64,000 nt of DNA from contig OZ220677.1 in assembly GCA_965116335.1 (NCBI GenBank), positions 806,001 through 870,000 on the forward strand, in the 5' to 3' direction. A model generated the notes under the pieces. That model was not told where the DNA came from and ran no database searches. It saw only the letters and a list, made by a program, of their open reading frames with translations. Below, piece by piece: positions 18,734-28,017 of the stretch. A program made the position numbers and the translations under genes. Position 1 is the stretch's first letter. Each line of letters starts with the position of its first letter. Source of the stretch: G963663315 sp965116335. GTDB taxonomy: Bacteria; Pseudomonadota; Gammaproteobacteria; Arenicellales; Poriferihabitantaceae.

Positions 18734-19090
18734 TCACTCCTTATGCCCACGCTCAATAATAATACCGACATCCCCGGCTCCCCTGATTGCCCCGAATTTG
18801 TTGATTTTGACCCGACACCACTTGATACCAAATTCGCCGGTCAGGATTCCGGCAACCTCTTCCGCCAGTTTCTCCACTAACTGAAACCGCGAATCGCGAA
18901 TAAATGACTCGACCCGCTTGGACACGTCCCGATAACTCAATGTATCCCGGATTTCATCGCTGTTGGCGGCGCTTGTGATGTCAAAACCCATGTCAAGATC
19001 AATCGTGATGCTCTGGGTAATCTGTTTTTCCCACTCCCAGACCCCGATAACACAATCGACTTTCAAACCGTGAAGGTAAATAATATCCAT
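18734..19090 (-). CDS. folB: Dihydroneopterin aldolase FolB
   Basis: 118 residues. MDIIYLHGLKVDCVIGVWEWEK carries the family's catalytic Glu region; SYRDVSKRVESFI and KINKFGAIRGAGDVGI (with the catalytic Lys) follow. It cleaves dihydroneopterin, feeding FolK downstream. Divergent from plsY. Confidence 0.95.
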   Translation of the reverse strand: MDIIYLHGLKVDCVIGVWEWEKQITQSITIDLDMGFDITSAANSDEIRDTLSYRDVSKRVESFIRDSRFQLVEKLAEEVAGILTGEFGIKWCRVKINKFGAIRGAGDVGIIIERGHKE

Positions 19091-19209
19091 GACTTTTTCC
19101 TTATACTTCTACAATGTTTCTACTGTAGGTTTTACTGTAATCTCAACCCGAAAGCAATGGTATGGATCCGAACTGATCCAGACGGCAATCATACCCGATA
19201 TTACCGCCA

Positions 19210-19797
19210 ATGATAGACTACCTTCTACCTCTACTTGCCTATTGTTTTGGTTCTGTTTCCAGTGCCATTGTAGTCTGTCGGGTAATGGGGCTGACCGACC
19301 CCAGAAGCACTGGATCAAACAATCCCGGAACAACCAATGTATTGCGAATCGGAGGCTGGCCAGCGGCAGCCATCACCCTGATCGGCGATGTACTCAAAGG
19401 ATTGATTCCAGTCCTGGTAGCCAGAGAATTGACTGACGGCACACTCATCGTTTCACTGACCGGAGCAGCCGCTTTCCTGGGGCACCTGTACCCCGTATTT
19501 TTCGGCTTCCGGGGAGGCAAGGGAGTCGCCACCGCCTGTGGCGTGTTGTTGGCAATCAGCGGGGTTCTGACTCTGATACTGATAGCAACCTGGCTGGCTG
19601 TAGCCGTCCTGTTTCGATACTCATCACTGGCCGCCCTCACGGCAGCGGCACTGGCACCCGTGATGGTTCTGTGGCTACTGTCAGACCCTTCGCTGCTGGC
19701 TATGAGCCTGATCATCACGGCACTGCTTTTCTGGCGTCATCGCGGCAACATAACCCGCCTGCTGGCAGGAACCGAAAGCAAAATCAAACTCCGATAA
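19210..19797 (+). CDS. plsY: Acyl-phosphate:glycerol-3-phosphate acyltransferase PlsY
   Basis: 195 residues, several membrane segments. Motifs: GSVSSAIVVCR, DPRSTGSNNPGTTNVLR, GHLYPVFFGFRGGKGVAT and a C-terminal RHRGNITRLLAGTE. It starts phospholipid synthesis by acylating glycerol-3-phosphate. Divergent from folB, a frequent arrangement. Confidence 0.95.
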   Translation: MIDYLLPLLAYCFGSVSSAIVVCRVMGLTDPRSTGSNNPGTTNVLRIGGWPAAAITLIGDVLKGLIPVLVARELTDGTLIVSLTGAAAFLGHLYPVFFGFRGGKGVATACGVLLAISGVLTLILIATWLAVAVLFRYSSLAALTAAALAPVMVLWLLSDPSLLAMSLIITALLFWRHRGNITRLLAGTESKIKLR

Positions 19798-19833
19798 TAA
19801 CGATTACCAACCGTCTTTCCCTTGATAAGCGGG

Positions 19834-19964
19834 GATCCACAACCATACGGAATCTGCAATTACCCATGCGTAGGGACAGGCCTCTGTGCCTGTCCGGTAT
19901 CGTTGATACCCGTTTCGATCATTCGCGGGAGGGTACAAGACCCTCCCCTACGACATCATTTCGA
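19834..19964. repeat. Dispersed composite repeat, inverted copy
   Basis: Reverse-orientation copy of the intergenic repeat: CGTAGGGACAGGCCTCTGTG hairpin, GGTATCGTTGATACCCG, then CGGGAGGGTACAAGACCCTC. It fills most of the gap between plsY and the hydrolase gene. Confidence 0.78.
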
Positions 19965-19985
19965 TCCCTGTGTCATCCACTCGAA

Positions 19986-20510
19986 TTACAAAATGTAGAA
20001 AAAATGATTGCCGACCTGGGCGATGAGTCTGCCTTCTGCTGTCCAGTAGGGCTTTACATACGAAGCATGATAATGAGTGGCGTTGCCAACCTCGGTCACA
20101 GTCTCCCCGTCAAGAAATGACTGCGCCAGTGCCAGTGACTGCCGCCATGCCTTCAAATCATTGACCGAATGATATTTCAAGGCGGTATGGGTCCAGCTGA
20201 ATTGTTTCCATTGCCACACAACCTCACAGATTGCATTCGGATAGCTCTTGCTCTTGACCCGATTCATGATGACCGCCGCGATTGCCAACTGCCCTTTTAT
20301 ACCCTCGCCGCGACCTTCATGATAAAGAGTCAATGCCATACAACCCAATTCCTGTCCCGGAGTCAAATCAGAAAAATCCAGCTTCTGCCTGAAATGGGTG
20401 TGATCCGCATGACTGACACTGGATAACAGGATACCGGCTACCAATCCTGAGATCACCAGGATTCTCACGAAAATCTCCCCAACGGTAAGTTTAATGTGCA
20501 TATCTGCCAA
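19986..20510 (-). CDS. SleB-like cell wall hydrolase
   Basis: 174 residues with an N-terminal hydrophobic signal/anchor (about 14-34) and a Hydrolase_2 domain: LYHEGRGEGIKGQLAIAAV, MNRVKSKSYPNAICEVVWQ, ATHYHASYVKPYW. SleB/CwlJ-type enzymes are lytic transglycosylase-like; the conserved Glu is in YHEGRGEG. In non-sporulating Gram-negatives the role is periplasmic peptidoglycan remodelling. Confidence 0.85.
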   Translation of the reverse strand: MADMHIKLTVGEIFVRILVISGLVAGILLSSVSHADHTHFRQKLDFSDLTPGQELGCMALTLYHEGRGEGIKGQLAIAAVIMNRVKSKSYPNAICEVVWQWKQFSWTHTALKYHSVNDLKAWRQSLALAQSFLDGETVTEVGNATHYHASYVKPYWTAEGRLIAQVGNHFFYIL

Positions 20511-20600
20511 TTTTCATCACATAACAGTCATTCCGCCACAACTATACCATAACTATGCAATATTCTCGCAATAATAAAGTTTCTGTTGTAACGGGTACGT

Positions 20601-22181
20601 TCATACTTCGCGAGTAGCGAGAAACTCCACATCGGGCCAGCGTTGACTCACAAGTTGCAGATTGGCTCGATTCGGAGCGATATAGACCAGCGTTTTTTGT
20701 CCGTCCAGTGCCAGATATTGCTCATTACGTTTGATGAACCCGGATTCATCCGCAGGATTTGTGAACTTGACCCAGCGAGCGGTAGATACCGGCACGGCCT
20801 CGAACATACAGTCCACACTGTATTCTGTCTTCAGACGATGCGCCACCACATCAAACTGTAAAATCCCCACCGCACCGAGGATCAAGTCATTATTGGCCAG
20901 CGGTTGAAATACCTGGGTAGCGCCTTCTTCGCTGAGTTGAATCAGTCCTTTTTGCAGAGCCTTGGCGCGTAACGGGTCCTGCAGACGCACTCTCCTGAAT
21001 AATTCAGGGGCGAAATTCGGAATCCCGGTAAATTTAAGGGACTCCCCCTCAGTAAAGGTATCACCAATCCGGATACTGCCGTGATTATGCAGCCCGAGTA
21101 TGTCTCCGGCAAAAGCGTCCTCTGCCTGTCCGCGTCTGGCCGCCATGAAAGTATGGGCATTCTGGACAGTCAGAGTCCTTTGCGCCCGTACATGACGGAT
21201 TTTCATGCCTTTTCGAAATTCGCCGGAAGTGATCCGCAGAAAAGCGACCCGGTCATGGTGCGCCGGGTCCATGTTGGCCTGTATCTTGAAAACAAACCCG
21301 CTGAATTTTTCCTCCCCGGCCCGGACCATTCGGGTTTCAGTCGCCCGTGACCGGGGGGACGGCGCGTACTCCACAAAATTATCCATCAGTTCATCAGTGC
21401 CCTGACGGTTCAGGGCGGAACCGAAAAACACCGGAGTGAGTTCCCCGGAACGATAAGCCGACAGATCGAATTCGTGACTGGCCCCCCGGACCAGTTCCAC
21501 CTCGTCACGCAGGGTTTCAGCCAGACCGCCCATCCTTTCATCCAGCGCCGGATGATCCAGCCCGCGGACAAATTCATCCTGATCAAGCCCCCCACGCCCC
21601 TTGAACAAATGCACCACGTCATCATACAACCGATACACTCCGATGAACAGCTTTCCGCAACCGACCGGCCAGGTCATCGGGGCGCATTTGATTTTCAGAA
21701 CCCGCTCCACTTCATCCATCACATCAACCGGATCAATCCCCTCCCGATCCATCTTGTTGACGAACGTCATGATTGGCGTATCGCGCAGGCGGCAGACCTC
21801 CATCAGATTGACTGTTCTCTCCTCTACCCCCTTGGCAATGTCAATCACCATCAACGCCGAATCAACCGCAGTCAGAGTGCGATAGGTATCTTCGGAAAAA
21901 TCCGCGTGACCGGGGGTATCGAGCAAATTGACAATGCGTTCCTTGTAAGGGAATTGCATCACGGAAGAAGTCACCGATATGCCCCTCTGCTTCTCCAGTT
22001 CCATCCAGTCCGATGTCGCATAACGGCTGCTTTTGCGCGCCTTGACCGTACCGGCAAGCTGGATCGCCCCTCCATACTGCAGCAGGCGTTCAGTCAGGGT
22101 CGTCTTGCCGGCATCCGGGTGCGATATGATCGCAAATGTCCTTCGCCTGGTAATTTCTCCAGCAGGATTCTGATTGCTCAT
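20601..22181 (-). CDS. prfC: Peptide chain release factor 3
   Basis: 526 residues. EF-G-like GTPase: G1 SHPDAGKTTL, G3 DTPGHADFSEDTYR, G4 NKMDREG, followed by RF3 domains 2-3. It recycles RF1/RF2 after termination. ATG at 22181 is preferred to a start 45 codons upstream because GGAG precedes it and MSNQN..RRRTFAIISHPDAG matches RF3 starts. Confidence 0.96.
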   Translation of the reverse strand: MSNQNPAGEITRRRTFAIISHPDAGKTTLTERLLQYGGAIQLAGTVKARKSSRYATSDWMELEKQRGISVTSSVMQFPYKERIVNLLDTPGHADFSEDTYRTLTAVDSALMVIDIAKGVEERTVNLMEVCRLRDTPIMTFVNKMDREGIDPVDVMDEVERVLKIKCAPMTWPVGCGKLFIGVYRLYDDVVHLFKGRGGLDQDEFVRGLDHPALDERMGGLAETLRDEVELVRGASHEFDLSAYRSGELTPVFFGSALNRQGTDELMDNFVEYAPSPRSRATETRMVRAGEEKFSGFVFKIQANMDPAHHDRVAFLRITSGEFRKGMKIRHVRAQRTLTVQNAHTFMAARRGQAEDAFAGDILGLHNHGSIRIGDTFTEGESLKFTGIPNFAPELFRRVRLQDPLRAKALQKGLIQLSEEGATQVFQPLANNDLILGAVGILQFDVVAHRLKTEYSVDCMFEAVPVSTARWVKFTNPADESGFIKRNEQYLALDGQKTLVYIAPNRANLQLVSQRWPDVEFLATREV

Positions 22182-22284
22182 TGTGTTCGCTCCCCGACTC
22201 CGGGAGCCGCTTGAAAAGTGCGCTATTGTACAGTCTGTCGGGCTGTAAATCGCGCTAAAATAGCCTGTCTTGCCGGTCGCACCT

Positions 22285-24165
22285 ATGTCTTTGCTTACTA
22301 TATCCAGATTATCCATCGCCTTCGGTCATCACAAACTGCTGGACAATGCCAACCTGTCTTTGGACAAGGGGCAGAGAATCGGGCTGATTGGCAGAAACGG
22401 CGAAGGGAAATCGACATTGCTGGCTATCCTGAAGCAGAAAATCATTGCGGACGAAGGAGTTTTCAGGGCAAGTCCCGGCCTGAAGATCGCCCTTCTGGAT
22501 CAGACTCCAGAGTTGATTGGAAATGAATCTGTATTCGATCGGGTTGCCAGAGGATTAGGGGACTCCGGTCAGGCGCTGGCTGAATACCATCAGGTTTCAG
22601 CCCTGGCCGCCACGGACCCTGTGCAACTGAAGCGGTTGGATGAGTTGCAGCAAAAGCTCGACAGCAGCGATGGCTGGAATGCACATGCCCGGATTAACAA
22701 GACGATCAGCCGATTGAACCTGAATGCGGATGACAAAGTCTCTGAATTGTCCGGGGGCTGGCAACGCAGAACCGCCCTGGCTCAAGTCCTGGTCTGCAAC
22801 CCTGACGTTCTGTTACTGGATGAACCGACCAATCATCTGGATACCGATGCCATTATCTGGCTGGAACGTCAACTCATCACATTCCAGGGCGCTCTTTTGT
22901 TAGTCACACATGACCGTGAATTCCTGCAAAATGTCTGTACCGACATTGTCGAGCTTGATCGTGGAAAACTGGTCAACTGGCCCGGCAGCTATACACACTA
23001 TCTATCCCGGAAAGCGGCATCGCTGGAGCAGGAAAGCAGACAAAATGCAGCCTTTGACAAAAAACTCGCAAAGGAAGAAGCCTGGATCAGACAGGGTATC
23101 AAGGCCCGGCGGACACGTAACGAGGGACGCGCCAGAGCACTGCAAAAACTGCGCGAAGAACAGGCACGCAGAAGAAACCGGGTATCGAATGCGCGACTGG
23201 AAATAAACAAGGGAACAGAGAGCGGAAAAATCATCATTGAGGCGGAAAATATCAACTTTGCAATCAACCAGCAGATTATCGTCCGGGATTTTTCCACCCG
23301 CATCCTGCGCGGCGACCGAATTGGCTTGATCGGGCCGAACGGCATCGGCAAAACAACCCTGCTGAAACTCCTGCTAAAGGAAATCGAACCCCATACCGGC
23401 TGCGTCCGACACGGCACTCATCTCGAGATTGCCTGCTTTGATCAATCACGCACACAACTGGACCTTGAACAAACTGTCGTCGACATGATCGGCCAGGGCC
23501 GGGAACAAATCAACATAAACGGGAAAAACAAACATGTGATCAGTTATCTTGCGGATTTCCTGTTCTATCCTGCTCGTGCCCGTTCGCCGATCAAATCATT
23601 ATCCGGGGGCGAGCGTGCCAGAGTACTGCTTGCCATGCTATTCAGCAAGCCGATCAACTTATTGATCCTGGATGAACCCACCAACGATCTGGATATCGAA
23701 ACCCTCGAATTACTGGAAGAGCAGCTTCTTCAATTCGATGGCACACTACTGATGGTCTCGCATGACCGCAAGTTTCTCGACAACGTAGTCACCAGCACCT
23801 TGTCTTTTGAGGGAAAGGGCGAAATCAATGACAACGTGGGCGGCTATTCCGACTGGCTGAAGCGCGTCAACAACGCCCTCTCCCCAGAAACAGCAGAGAA
23901 ATCCTCAAAGTCTGCATCTTCGCAACCGAACCGGAAAATCACAGAAAAGAAGAAGCCCGGATTCAACGAACAACGAGAACTGTCCGCGCTGACAGCGCAA
24001 ATCGAACATCTGGAAAGTCAACAGAACAATCTGACCCGAATCATATCGGAGCCGGACTTCTACAATCGACCCGGTGACGAAATCAATACCACCTTGCAGG
24101 AAATCAAGTCTGTCGGTAATCAGCTGGAACAGTGCTGGCAGCGCTGGGAAGAACTGGAACCCTGA
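22285..24165 (+). CDS. uup: ABC-F ATPase Uup
   Basis: 626 residues, two ABC domains without membrane segments: Walker A GRNGEGKST and GPNGIGKTT, signatures LSGGWQRR and LSGGERAR, Walker B VLLLDEPTNHLD and LLILDEPTNDLD. The C-terminal coiled coil after about 560 (EHLESQQNNLTRII, WQRWEELE) identifies Uup, which binds DNA/ribosomes and limits precise transposon excision. ATG at 22285 fits family start MSLL. Convergent with pgeF, 1 base apart. Confidence 0.93.
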   Translation: MSLLTISRLSIAFGHHKLLDNANLSLDKGQRIGLIGRNGEGKSTLLAILKQKIIADEGVFRASPGLKIALLDQTPELIGNESVFDRVARGLGDSGQALAEYHQVSALAATDPVQLKRLDELQQKLDSSDGWNAHARINKTISRLNLNADDKVSELSGGWQRRTALAQVLVCNPDVLLLDEPTNHLDTDAIIWLERQLITFQGALLLVTHDREFLQNVCTDIVELDRGKLVNWPGSYTHYLSRKAASLEQESRQNAAFDKKLAKEEAWIRQGIKARRTRNEGRARALQKLREEQARRRNRVSNARLEINKGTESGKIIIEAENINFAINQQIIVRDFSTRILRGDRIGLIGPNGIGKTTLLKLLLKEIEPHTGCVRHGTHLEIACFDQSRTQLDLEQTVVDMIGQGREQININGKNKHVISYLADFLFYPARARSPIKSLSGGERARVLLAMLFSKPINLLILDEPTNDLDIETLELLEEQLLQFDGTLLMVSHDRKFLDNVVTSTLSFEGKGEINDNVGGYSDWLKRVNNALSPETAEKSSKSASSQPNRKITEKKKPGFNEQRELSALTAQIEHLESQQNNLTRIISEPDFYNRPGDEINTTLQEIKSVGNQLEQCWQRWEELEP

Positions 24166-24945
24166 TCATTTTTTCAGGCAAATGGCACTCACCTGGCGGC
24201 CATAGCGCGACTCCCCTTTATGACATGCCCGGCGATAACTGAAAAACTGCCGCTCATCACTACAGGTATCCTCAAGCATTCGATGGATTTCTGTAATGCC
24301 CGCCTTTTGCAGTCTTTTTTCAACATATAAAGGCAGGTCAAACATCCGTTTGTGAGCTTCTCTGGCCGCACTGAAACAATCATCGAATCCAGTACCCGGC
24401 TGGCGCAATACCTGGTCTTCGACCTCGATGCCGACCTCGTAGGAAAGAGGCCCGATAGCGGGACCGATTACGGCGAGGATATTCCCGGTTTCGGCACCGA
24501 GGCTGTTCATGACGACAATGACTTGATCGGTAATGCCGATGAGCGCCCCCTTCCATCCAGCGTGAGCCGCCCCTATAACCCGATTCTCCGGGTCCAGAAA
24601 CAATACCGGCGCACAGTCCGCCCCTAAAATACCGAGTGCCACTCCCTTCTCACGGGTAACCATTCCATCTCCCTGCAAGATATTGTTTGCATGTGATTTC
24701 TGGCTAATCTCATGCACCACAGTACCGTGAACCTGCCGCAGACTGACCACACTGTCGCAACGCAGTGCAGCAGCCACTCTGGCGCGATTCTCCAACACAT
24801 GTTGCAGATGGTCACCCGAATACTGACCGCAATTCAGAGAATCAAACTCCCCCTGCGACACTCCGCCCTGGCGAGTAAAAAAACCATGACCAATCTCCGG
24901 CTGGTGCTTCAATAACGGGCTTTGCAGAAAAGGCGGCGAGGTCAT
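24166..24945 (-). CDS. pgeF: Peptidoglycan editing factor PgeF (YfiH, laccase-domain)
   Basis: 259 residues. Metal-site motifs of the family are RQVHGTVVHE, GADCAPVLF and AHAGWKGALIGI. PgeF hydrolyses mis-incorporated L-Ser from UDP-MurNAc-Ser; older annotations call it polyphenol oxidase. Full length. Confidence 0.93.
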   Translation of the reverse strand: MTSPPFLQSPLLKHQPEIGHGFFTRQGGVSQGEFDSLNCGQYSGDHLQHVLENRARVAAALRCDSVVSLRQVHGTVVHEISQKSHANNILQGDGMVTREKGVALGILGADCAPVLFLDPENRVIGAAHAGWKGALIGITDQVIVVMNSLGAETGNILAVIGPAIGPLSYEVGIEVEDQVLRQPGTGFDDCFSAAREAHKRMFDLPLYVEKRLQKAGITEIHRMLEDTCSDERQFFSYRRACHKGESRYGRQVSAICLKK

Positions 24946-25042
24946 CAGACAAATTTACCAATAAAATCACATCGAATCCATTGCCGGTTGGTAGCCTGTA
25001 CAATCCGGGTCATATATAATCCGCCCCAGCACGACCTGAATC

Positions 25043-25130
25043 GGAGAGTTGGCAGAGCGGTCGAATGCGGCGGTCTTGAAAACCGTTGACTGTAACAGGT
25101 CCGGGGGTTCGAATCCCTCACTCTCCGCCA
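25043..25130 (+). tRNA. tRNA-Ser(TGA)
   Basis: 88 nt including CCA. Acceptor GGAGAGT/ACTCTCC, anticodon loop CTTGAAA (anticodon TGA), a class II long variable arm (TGACTGTAACAGGTC) and T-arm GGGGG TTCGAAT CCCTC. It marks the boundary between core genes and the accessory region. Confidence 0.95.
25120..25130 (+). other. Candidate attachment repeat, left (tRNA-Ser 3' end)
   Basis: ACTCTCCGCCA, the last 11 bases of tRNA-Ser, recurs exactly at 32091-32101. tRNA 3' ends are classic integration sites; the left copy restores the tRNA. No integrase gene is visible between the copies. Confidence 0.45.
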
Positions 25131-25303
25131 TTAGGTGTTCAGAATCTGTATGGAATCTGGTCGGATGCGGTTGGTTTAATGTGATGCAAACGTTTGTCAT
25201 CACCTGATGAAAAAGTTACTATACGCAATCATCACATCGTCAATCTTGTGAGAAGATAAGATATGTGCAGTATCCATGTAACAATAATTGCGCGGGCAGT
25301 GAG

Positions 25304-26194
25304 ATGAGTAGCTCGCAGCCTGCGCTGAGCCCAAGTGAGGTGGACTTGACGTCGAAAGTCAAGCGGTTGCAGAGAGATGCTAAAGCACAAATCGTATGTC
25401 AAGACAATCTCAAGTTCATGCGTGGGTTACCAGGTGGGTCAATGAGCTTAATCGTGACCTCGCCACCTTACAATCTACGTAAAACCTATGAGACACGGCA
25501 GTCGCACGATAAATACATTGAGACTCAAGCATCCTGTATTGCGGAAGCTGTGCGTTTGCTTACGCCAAAAGGGGCAATTTGCTGGCAGGTGGGCAATTAC
25601 GTTGACAACGGTGAAATCTATCCACTAGACATCTCGCTCTACCCGCTGTTCAAATACCACGGTTTGAAGCTTCGAAACCGTATTGTCTGGTCTTTTGGAC
25701 ACGGACTGCATTGCCAAAAACGTTTTTCCGGCCGATATGAAACTATATTGTGGTTCACGAAATCGGAGCAATATACCTTCAATCTTGACCCGGTCCGCAT
25801 TCCTCCAAAATACCCAAACAAAAAATATTTCAAAGGACCAAACAAGGGCAAGCTATCCTGTAATCCTCTAGGGAAGAATCCGTCTGATGTCTGGGACATT
25901 CCTAATGTAAAATCCAATCATGTCGAGAAAACCGAGCACCCCTGCCAATTCCCTGTAGGTCTCGTCGAGCGCCTTGTGTTGGCACTGACTAACCCAGGCG
26001 AGAGCGTCCTAGACCCTTACCTCGGCGTTGGTTCTTCAGCTATCGCCGCCTTAAAACATGGTCGCCATGCCTTTGGTTGCGACCTGGATCGCCGCTACAT
26101 CGAGATTGCTTGGGAGCGTATCCATCAGCTTCGCGCTGGGACGTTGCGTACGCGTCAGATGAACAAGCCCGTGTTCGATCCCTGCACAAAGTAG
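25304..26194 (+). CDS. DNA methyltransferase, TSPPY type (probable N4-cytosine or N6-adenine)
   Basis: About 296 residues from the ATG at 25304 (a GTG at 25265 would add 13). Catalytic motif IV is TSPPYNLRK near the N-terminus and the SAM site DPYLGVGSSAIAAL near the C-terminus, the beta-class order. TSPPY-type motifs are common among N4-cytosine enzymes such as M.BamHI relatives; N6-adenine is not excluded. The central part (about 150-210) would hold target recognition. First gene of a tight five-gene operon beginning 170 bases after tRNA-Ser; codon use looks less GC-rich than the core genes. Likely protects host DNA from the neighbouring nuclease genes. Confidence 0.87.
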   Translation: MSSSQPALSPSEVDLTSKVKRLQRDAKAQIVCQDNLKFMRGLPGGSMSLIVTSPPYNLRKTYETRQSHDKYIETQASCIAEAVRLLTPKGAICWQVGNYVDNGEIYPLDISLYPLFKYHGLKLRNRIVWSFGHGLHCQKRFSGRYETILWFTKSEQYTFNLDPVRIPPKYPNKKYFKGPNKGKLSCNPLGKNPSDVWDIPNVKSNHVEKTEHPCQFPVGLVERLVLALTNPGESVLDPYLGVGSSAIAALKHGRHAFGCDLDRRYIEIAWERIHQLRAGTLRTRQMNKPVFDPCTK

Positions 26195-26199
26195 AATCC

Positions 26200-26664
26200 G
26201 TGAAATTAGCATTTACCTACGATGATCATCATCGCGCGGGAGCTAAGTGGGAAGTACGTAATCTCAAGTACTGGCTGACAAATATCTTTGAAGCACCGGA
26301 TATCCAAGTTGCGCGGCGCTGTACGCCGGCTATACGCGAGCACGTAGAGACTAAGTTTCTGAACGACGGTTGGGCACTCAACGTCGATCTCGACCAGTCG
26401 CATCGACTTAAAATCTTTGCCGAGAAAGACGGCTTCGCATTCCAACTGCAAACAGGAAATATGAGCCGTGCGCCGTATGACCTGCTTAAAATGCAGTATC
26501 TATTTCAAGGCCAACGTATAGATGCCGCTGCTCTAGCTCTTCCAACCAAAAGTGCTGCACGAAAGATCGGAGATAATATTGCTAATGCAGATCGCGTAAT
26601 TAGTGAGTTGCAACTCTTCGAGCGAGTGCTTACCGTTCCGATTCTTGTTGTTGCCTTTGAATGA
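26200..26664 (+). CDS. Small BglII-like restriction endonuclease-fold protein
   Basis: 154 residues from a GTG at 26200, 6 bases after the methyltransferase stop; an upstream open frame overlapping the methyltransferase is unlikely to be coding. MKLAFTYDDHHRAGAKWEVRN start, FAFQLQTGNMSRAPYDLLK centre and FERVLTVPILVVAFE end resemble the BglII/BstYI fold, in which a core strand reads VEVQFSN and the chain ends in a VPI-V pattern. In BglII the catalytic pair is Glu and Gln of ExQ; here the aligned residues read QLQ, so the acidic residue seems replaced. The assignment is by eye and moderate. Confidence 0.5.
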   Translation: MKLAFTYDDHHRAGAKWEVRNLKYWLTNIFEAPDIQVARRCTPAIREHVETKFLNDGWALNVDLDQSHRLKIFAEKDGFAFQLQTGNMSRAPYDLLKMQYLFQGQRIDAAALALPTKSAARKIGDNIANADRVISELQLFERVLTVPILVVAFE

Positions 26665-26679
26665 TGACGTAAAGATAAA

Positions 26680-28017
26680 ATGGCCTATAATTTTAGGATT
26701 ACACCGCGTGCCGAACGCGAAGCTTTAATCAATAGACGACTGGAAAGTTCCAGAGAATTCGGCGAGATTATCTACGATTTCCGGAGTGACAATTACACTC
26801 CCAAGGTAATTTCACTGCCCATAGGAATACCGGTCTACCGTATGGAGAACTGCCGCACGTTCACTGCCCAACAGAACGATATTGCCACCCAAAGTCTGGA
26901 CAATGACTTCTTTGCAAAGGGACAGGAGTTCTCGACGGCCCAGCAAGCCCAACATGAAATCTTGTTTAAACTCGCCAAGCAGAGTACCGAATCGGTTACA
27001 TCCATCTACGATGTTCTTGAGAAGGATGGACAGCGCGAACCAATTCTGATTACCAGCACTGGAGTTGTAGTCAACGGAAACCGCCGCCTCAGTGCAATGC
27101 GAGAATTAATGCGCCAAAAAGACGACTCTGTCGATGAGCGATTCAGCCATATCCGTTGTGCAGTTTTGCCACCGGACATCACCCCTGACGAAGTCGATGA
27201 TATCGAGGCCGATCTACAAGCTAGGCCACAAACCAAACTGGACTATGATTGGATTGGTGATGCGCGTCTTATTAGTCGCCAGGTTAACAAAGGTCGTTCG
27301 ACAAAGGAGGTAGCTGATCGACTTCGGCGTAGTAAAACCGAAATTGAAAATGTCTTGCAGTCACTCGATGAGGCCGACTTATATTTAACGGAATGGGTCG
27401 AGAAACCGAGAGAGTACCATCTCTTGAAAGACGGAGAGCAAATTTTCAGCGACATCCCTAAAAATATCGACAAGAAAGACCCACAACTTCAGGAAGCTAG
27501 TCGTGCTATCGCTTGGTCGATATATGAAAATCGCGACCGTGTCCCGGGACGTGTCTACAGTTTGAATGCGGCTTTTGGAAGACTCGCGCCGAAGGTGCTG
27601 GATATCATTGAAGACCGAATAGATATTGAGCAGGAGGACAAAGAACATTCGGATGATGAGGATGATTTTTCTATCGACATTGTGGGCGATATCGATGATA
27701 GTGGTAAGAATTATAAGCCGATCATTAACGCCCTCAAGAATGAGGTCACCAAAGACGATACTGTAAATGTACTTCTTGAAGCTTGCGAAACTGCTATCGA
27801 GTCTGCAAGAGGGGAAAGGAACGAAAAGGCTCCATTAAAGACGCTCTCTCAAGTCCATGCAAGAATCATAGGAATAGATACAAATGCAGCAGGCCAGGAC
27901 ACATTATCCCCTATGCTAAAACAGATTGAGGCGATCAGGATAGTTCTCAAAAAGATAGAAACGACTATTCAGATGCGTCAAGCCGGCGAGTCAGCGGGCG
28001 ACAAATCTGATGAGTAG
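26680..28017 (+). CDS. ParB/Srx-like protein with GNRR motif
   Basis: 445 residues. An N-terminal ParB-like domain is suggested by EPILITSTGVVVNGNRRLSAM (about 120-140), where GNRR is the CTP/nuclease motif of ParB/Srx-fold proteins. A helical region follows with a helix-turn-helix-like stretch, VNKGRSTKEVADRLRRSKTE (about 215-234). An acidic segment (EQEDKEHSDDEDDF, ~315-330) precedes the C-terminal domain. The chromosome-partition role of ParB is unlikely here: there is no ParA and the gene is embedded in a restriction-like operon. It could load on DNA as a CTP-dependent clamp or act as a nuclease or sensor. Overlaps the next gene by 8 bases. Confidence 0.7.
   Translation: MAYNFRITPRAEREALINRRLESSREFGEIIYDFRSDNYTPKVISLPIGIPVYRMENCRTFTAQQNDIATQSLDNDFFAKGQEFSTAQQAQHEILFKLAKQSTESVTSIYDVLEKDGQREPILITSTGVVVNGNRRLSAMRELMRQKDDSVDERFSHIRCAVLPPDITPDEVDDIEADLQARPQTKLDYDWIGDARLISRQVNKGRSTKEVADRLRRSKTEIENVLQSLDEADLYLTEWVEKPREYHLLKDGEQIFSDIPKNIDKKDPQLQEASRAIAWSIYENRDRVPGRVYSLNAAFGRLAPKVLDIIEDRIDIEQEDKEHSDDEDDFSIDIVGDIDDSGKNYKPIINALKNEVTKDDTVNVLLEACETAIESARGERNEKAPLKTLSQVHARIIGIDTNAAGQDTLSPMLKQIEAIRIVLKKIETTIQMRQAGESAGDKSDE

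Noticed and set aside
26077..26199. Longer N-terminus for the BglII-like protein
   Set aside because: It would overlap 118 bases of the methyltransferase and reads like antiparallel-frame noise; family-like sequence begins at the GTG at 26200.
26680..28017. Chromosome or plasmid partition ParB
   Set aside because: There is no ParA, no parS-like sites and no replication gene; the gene is fused by overlap to a restriction-like operon.
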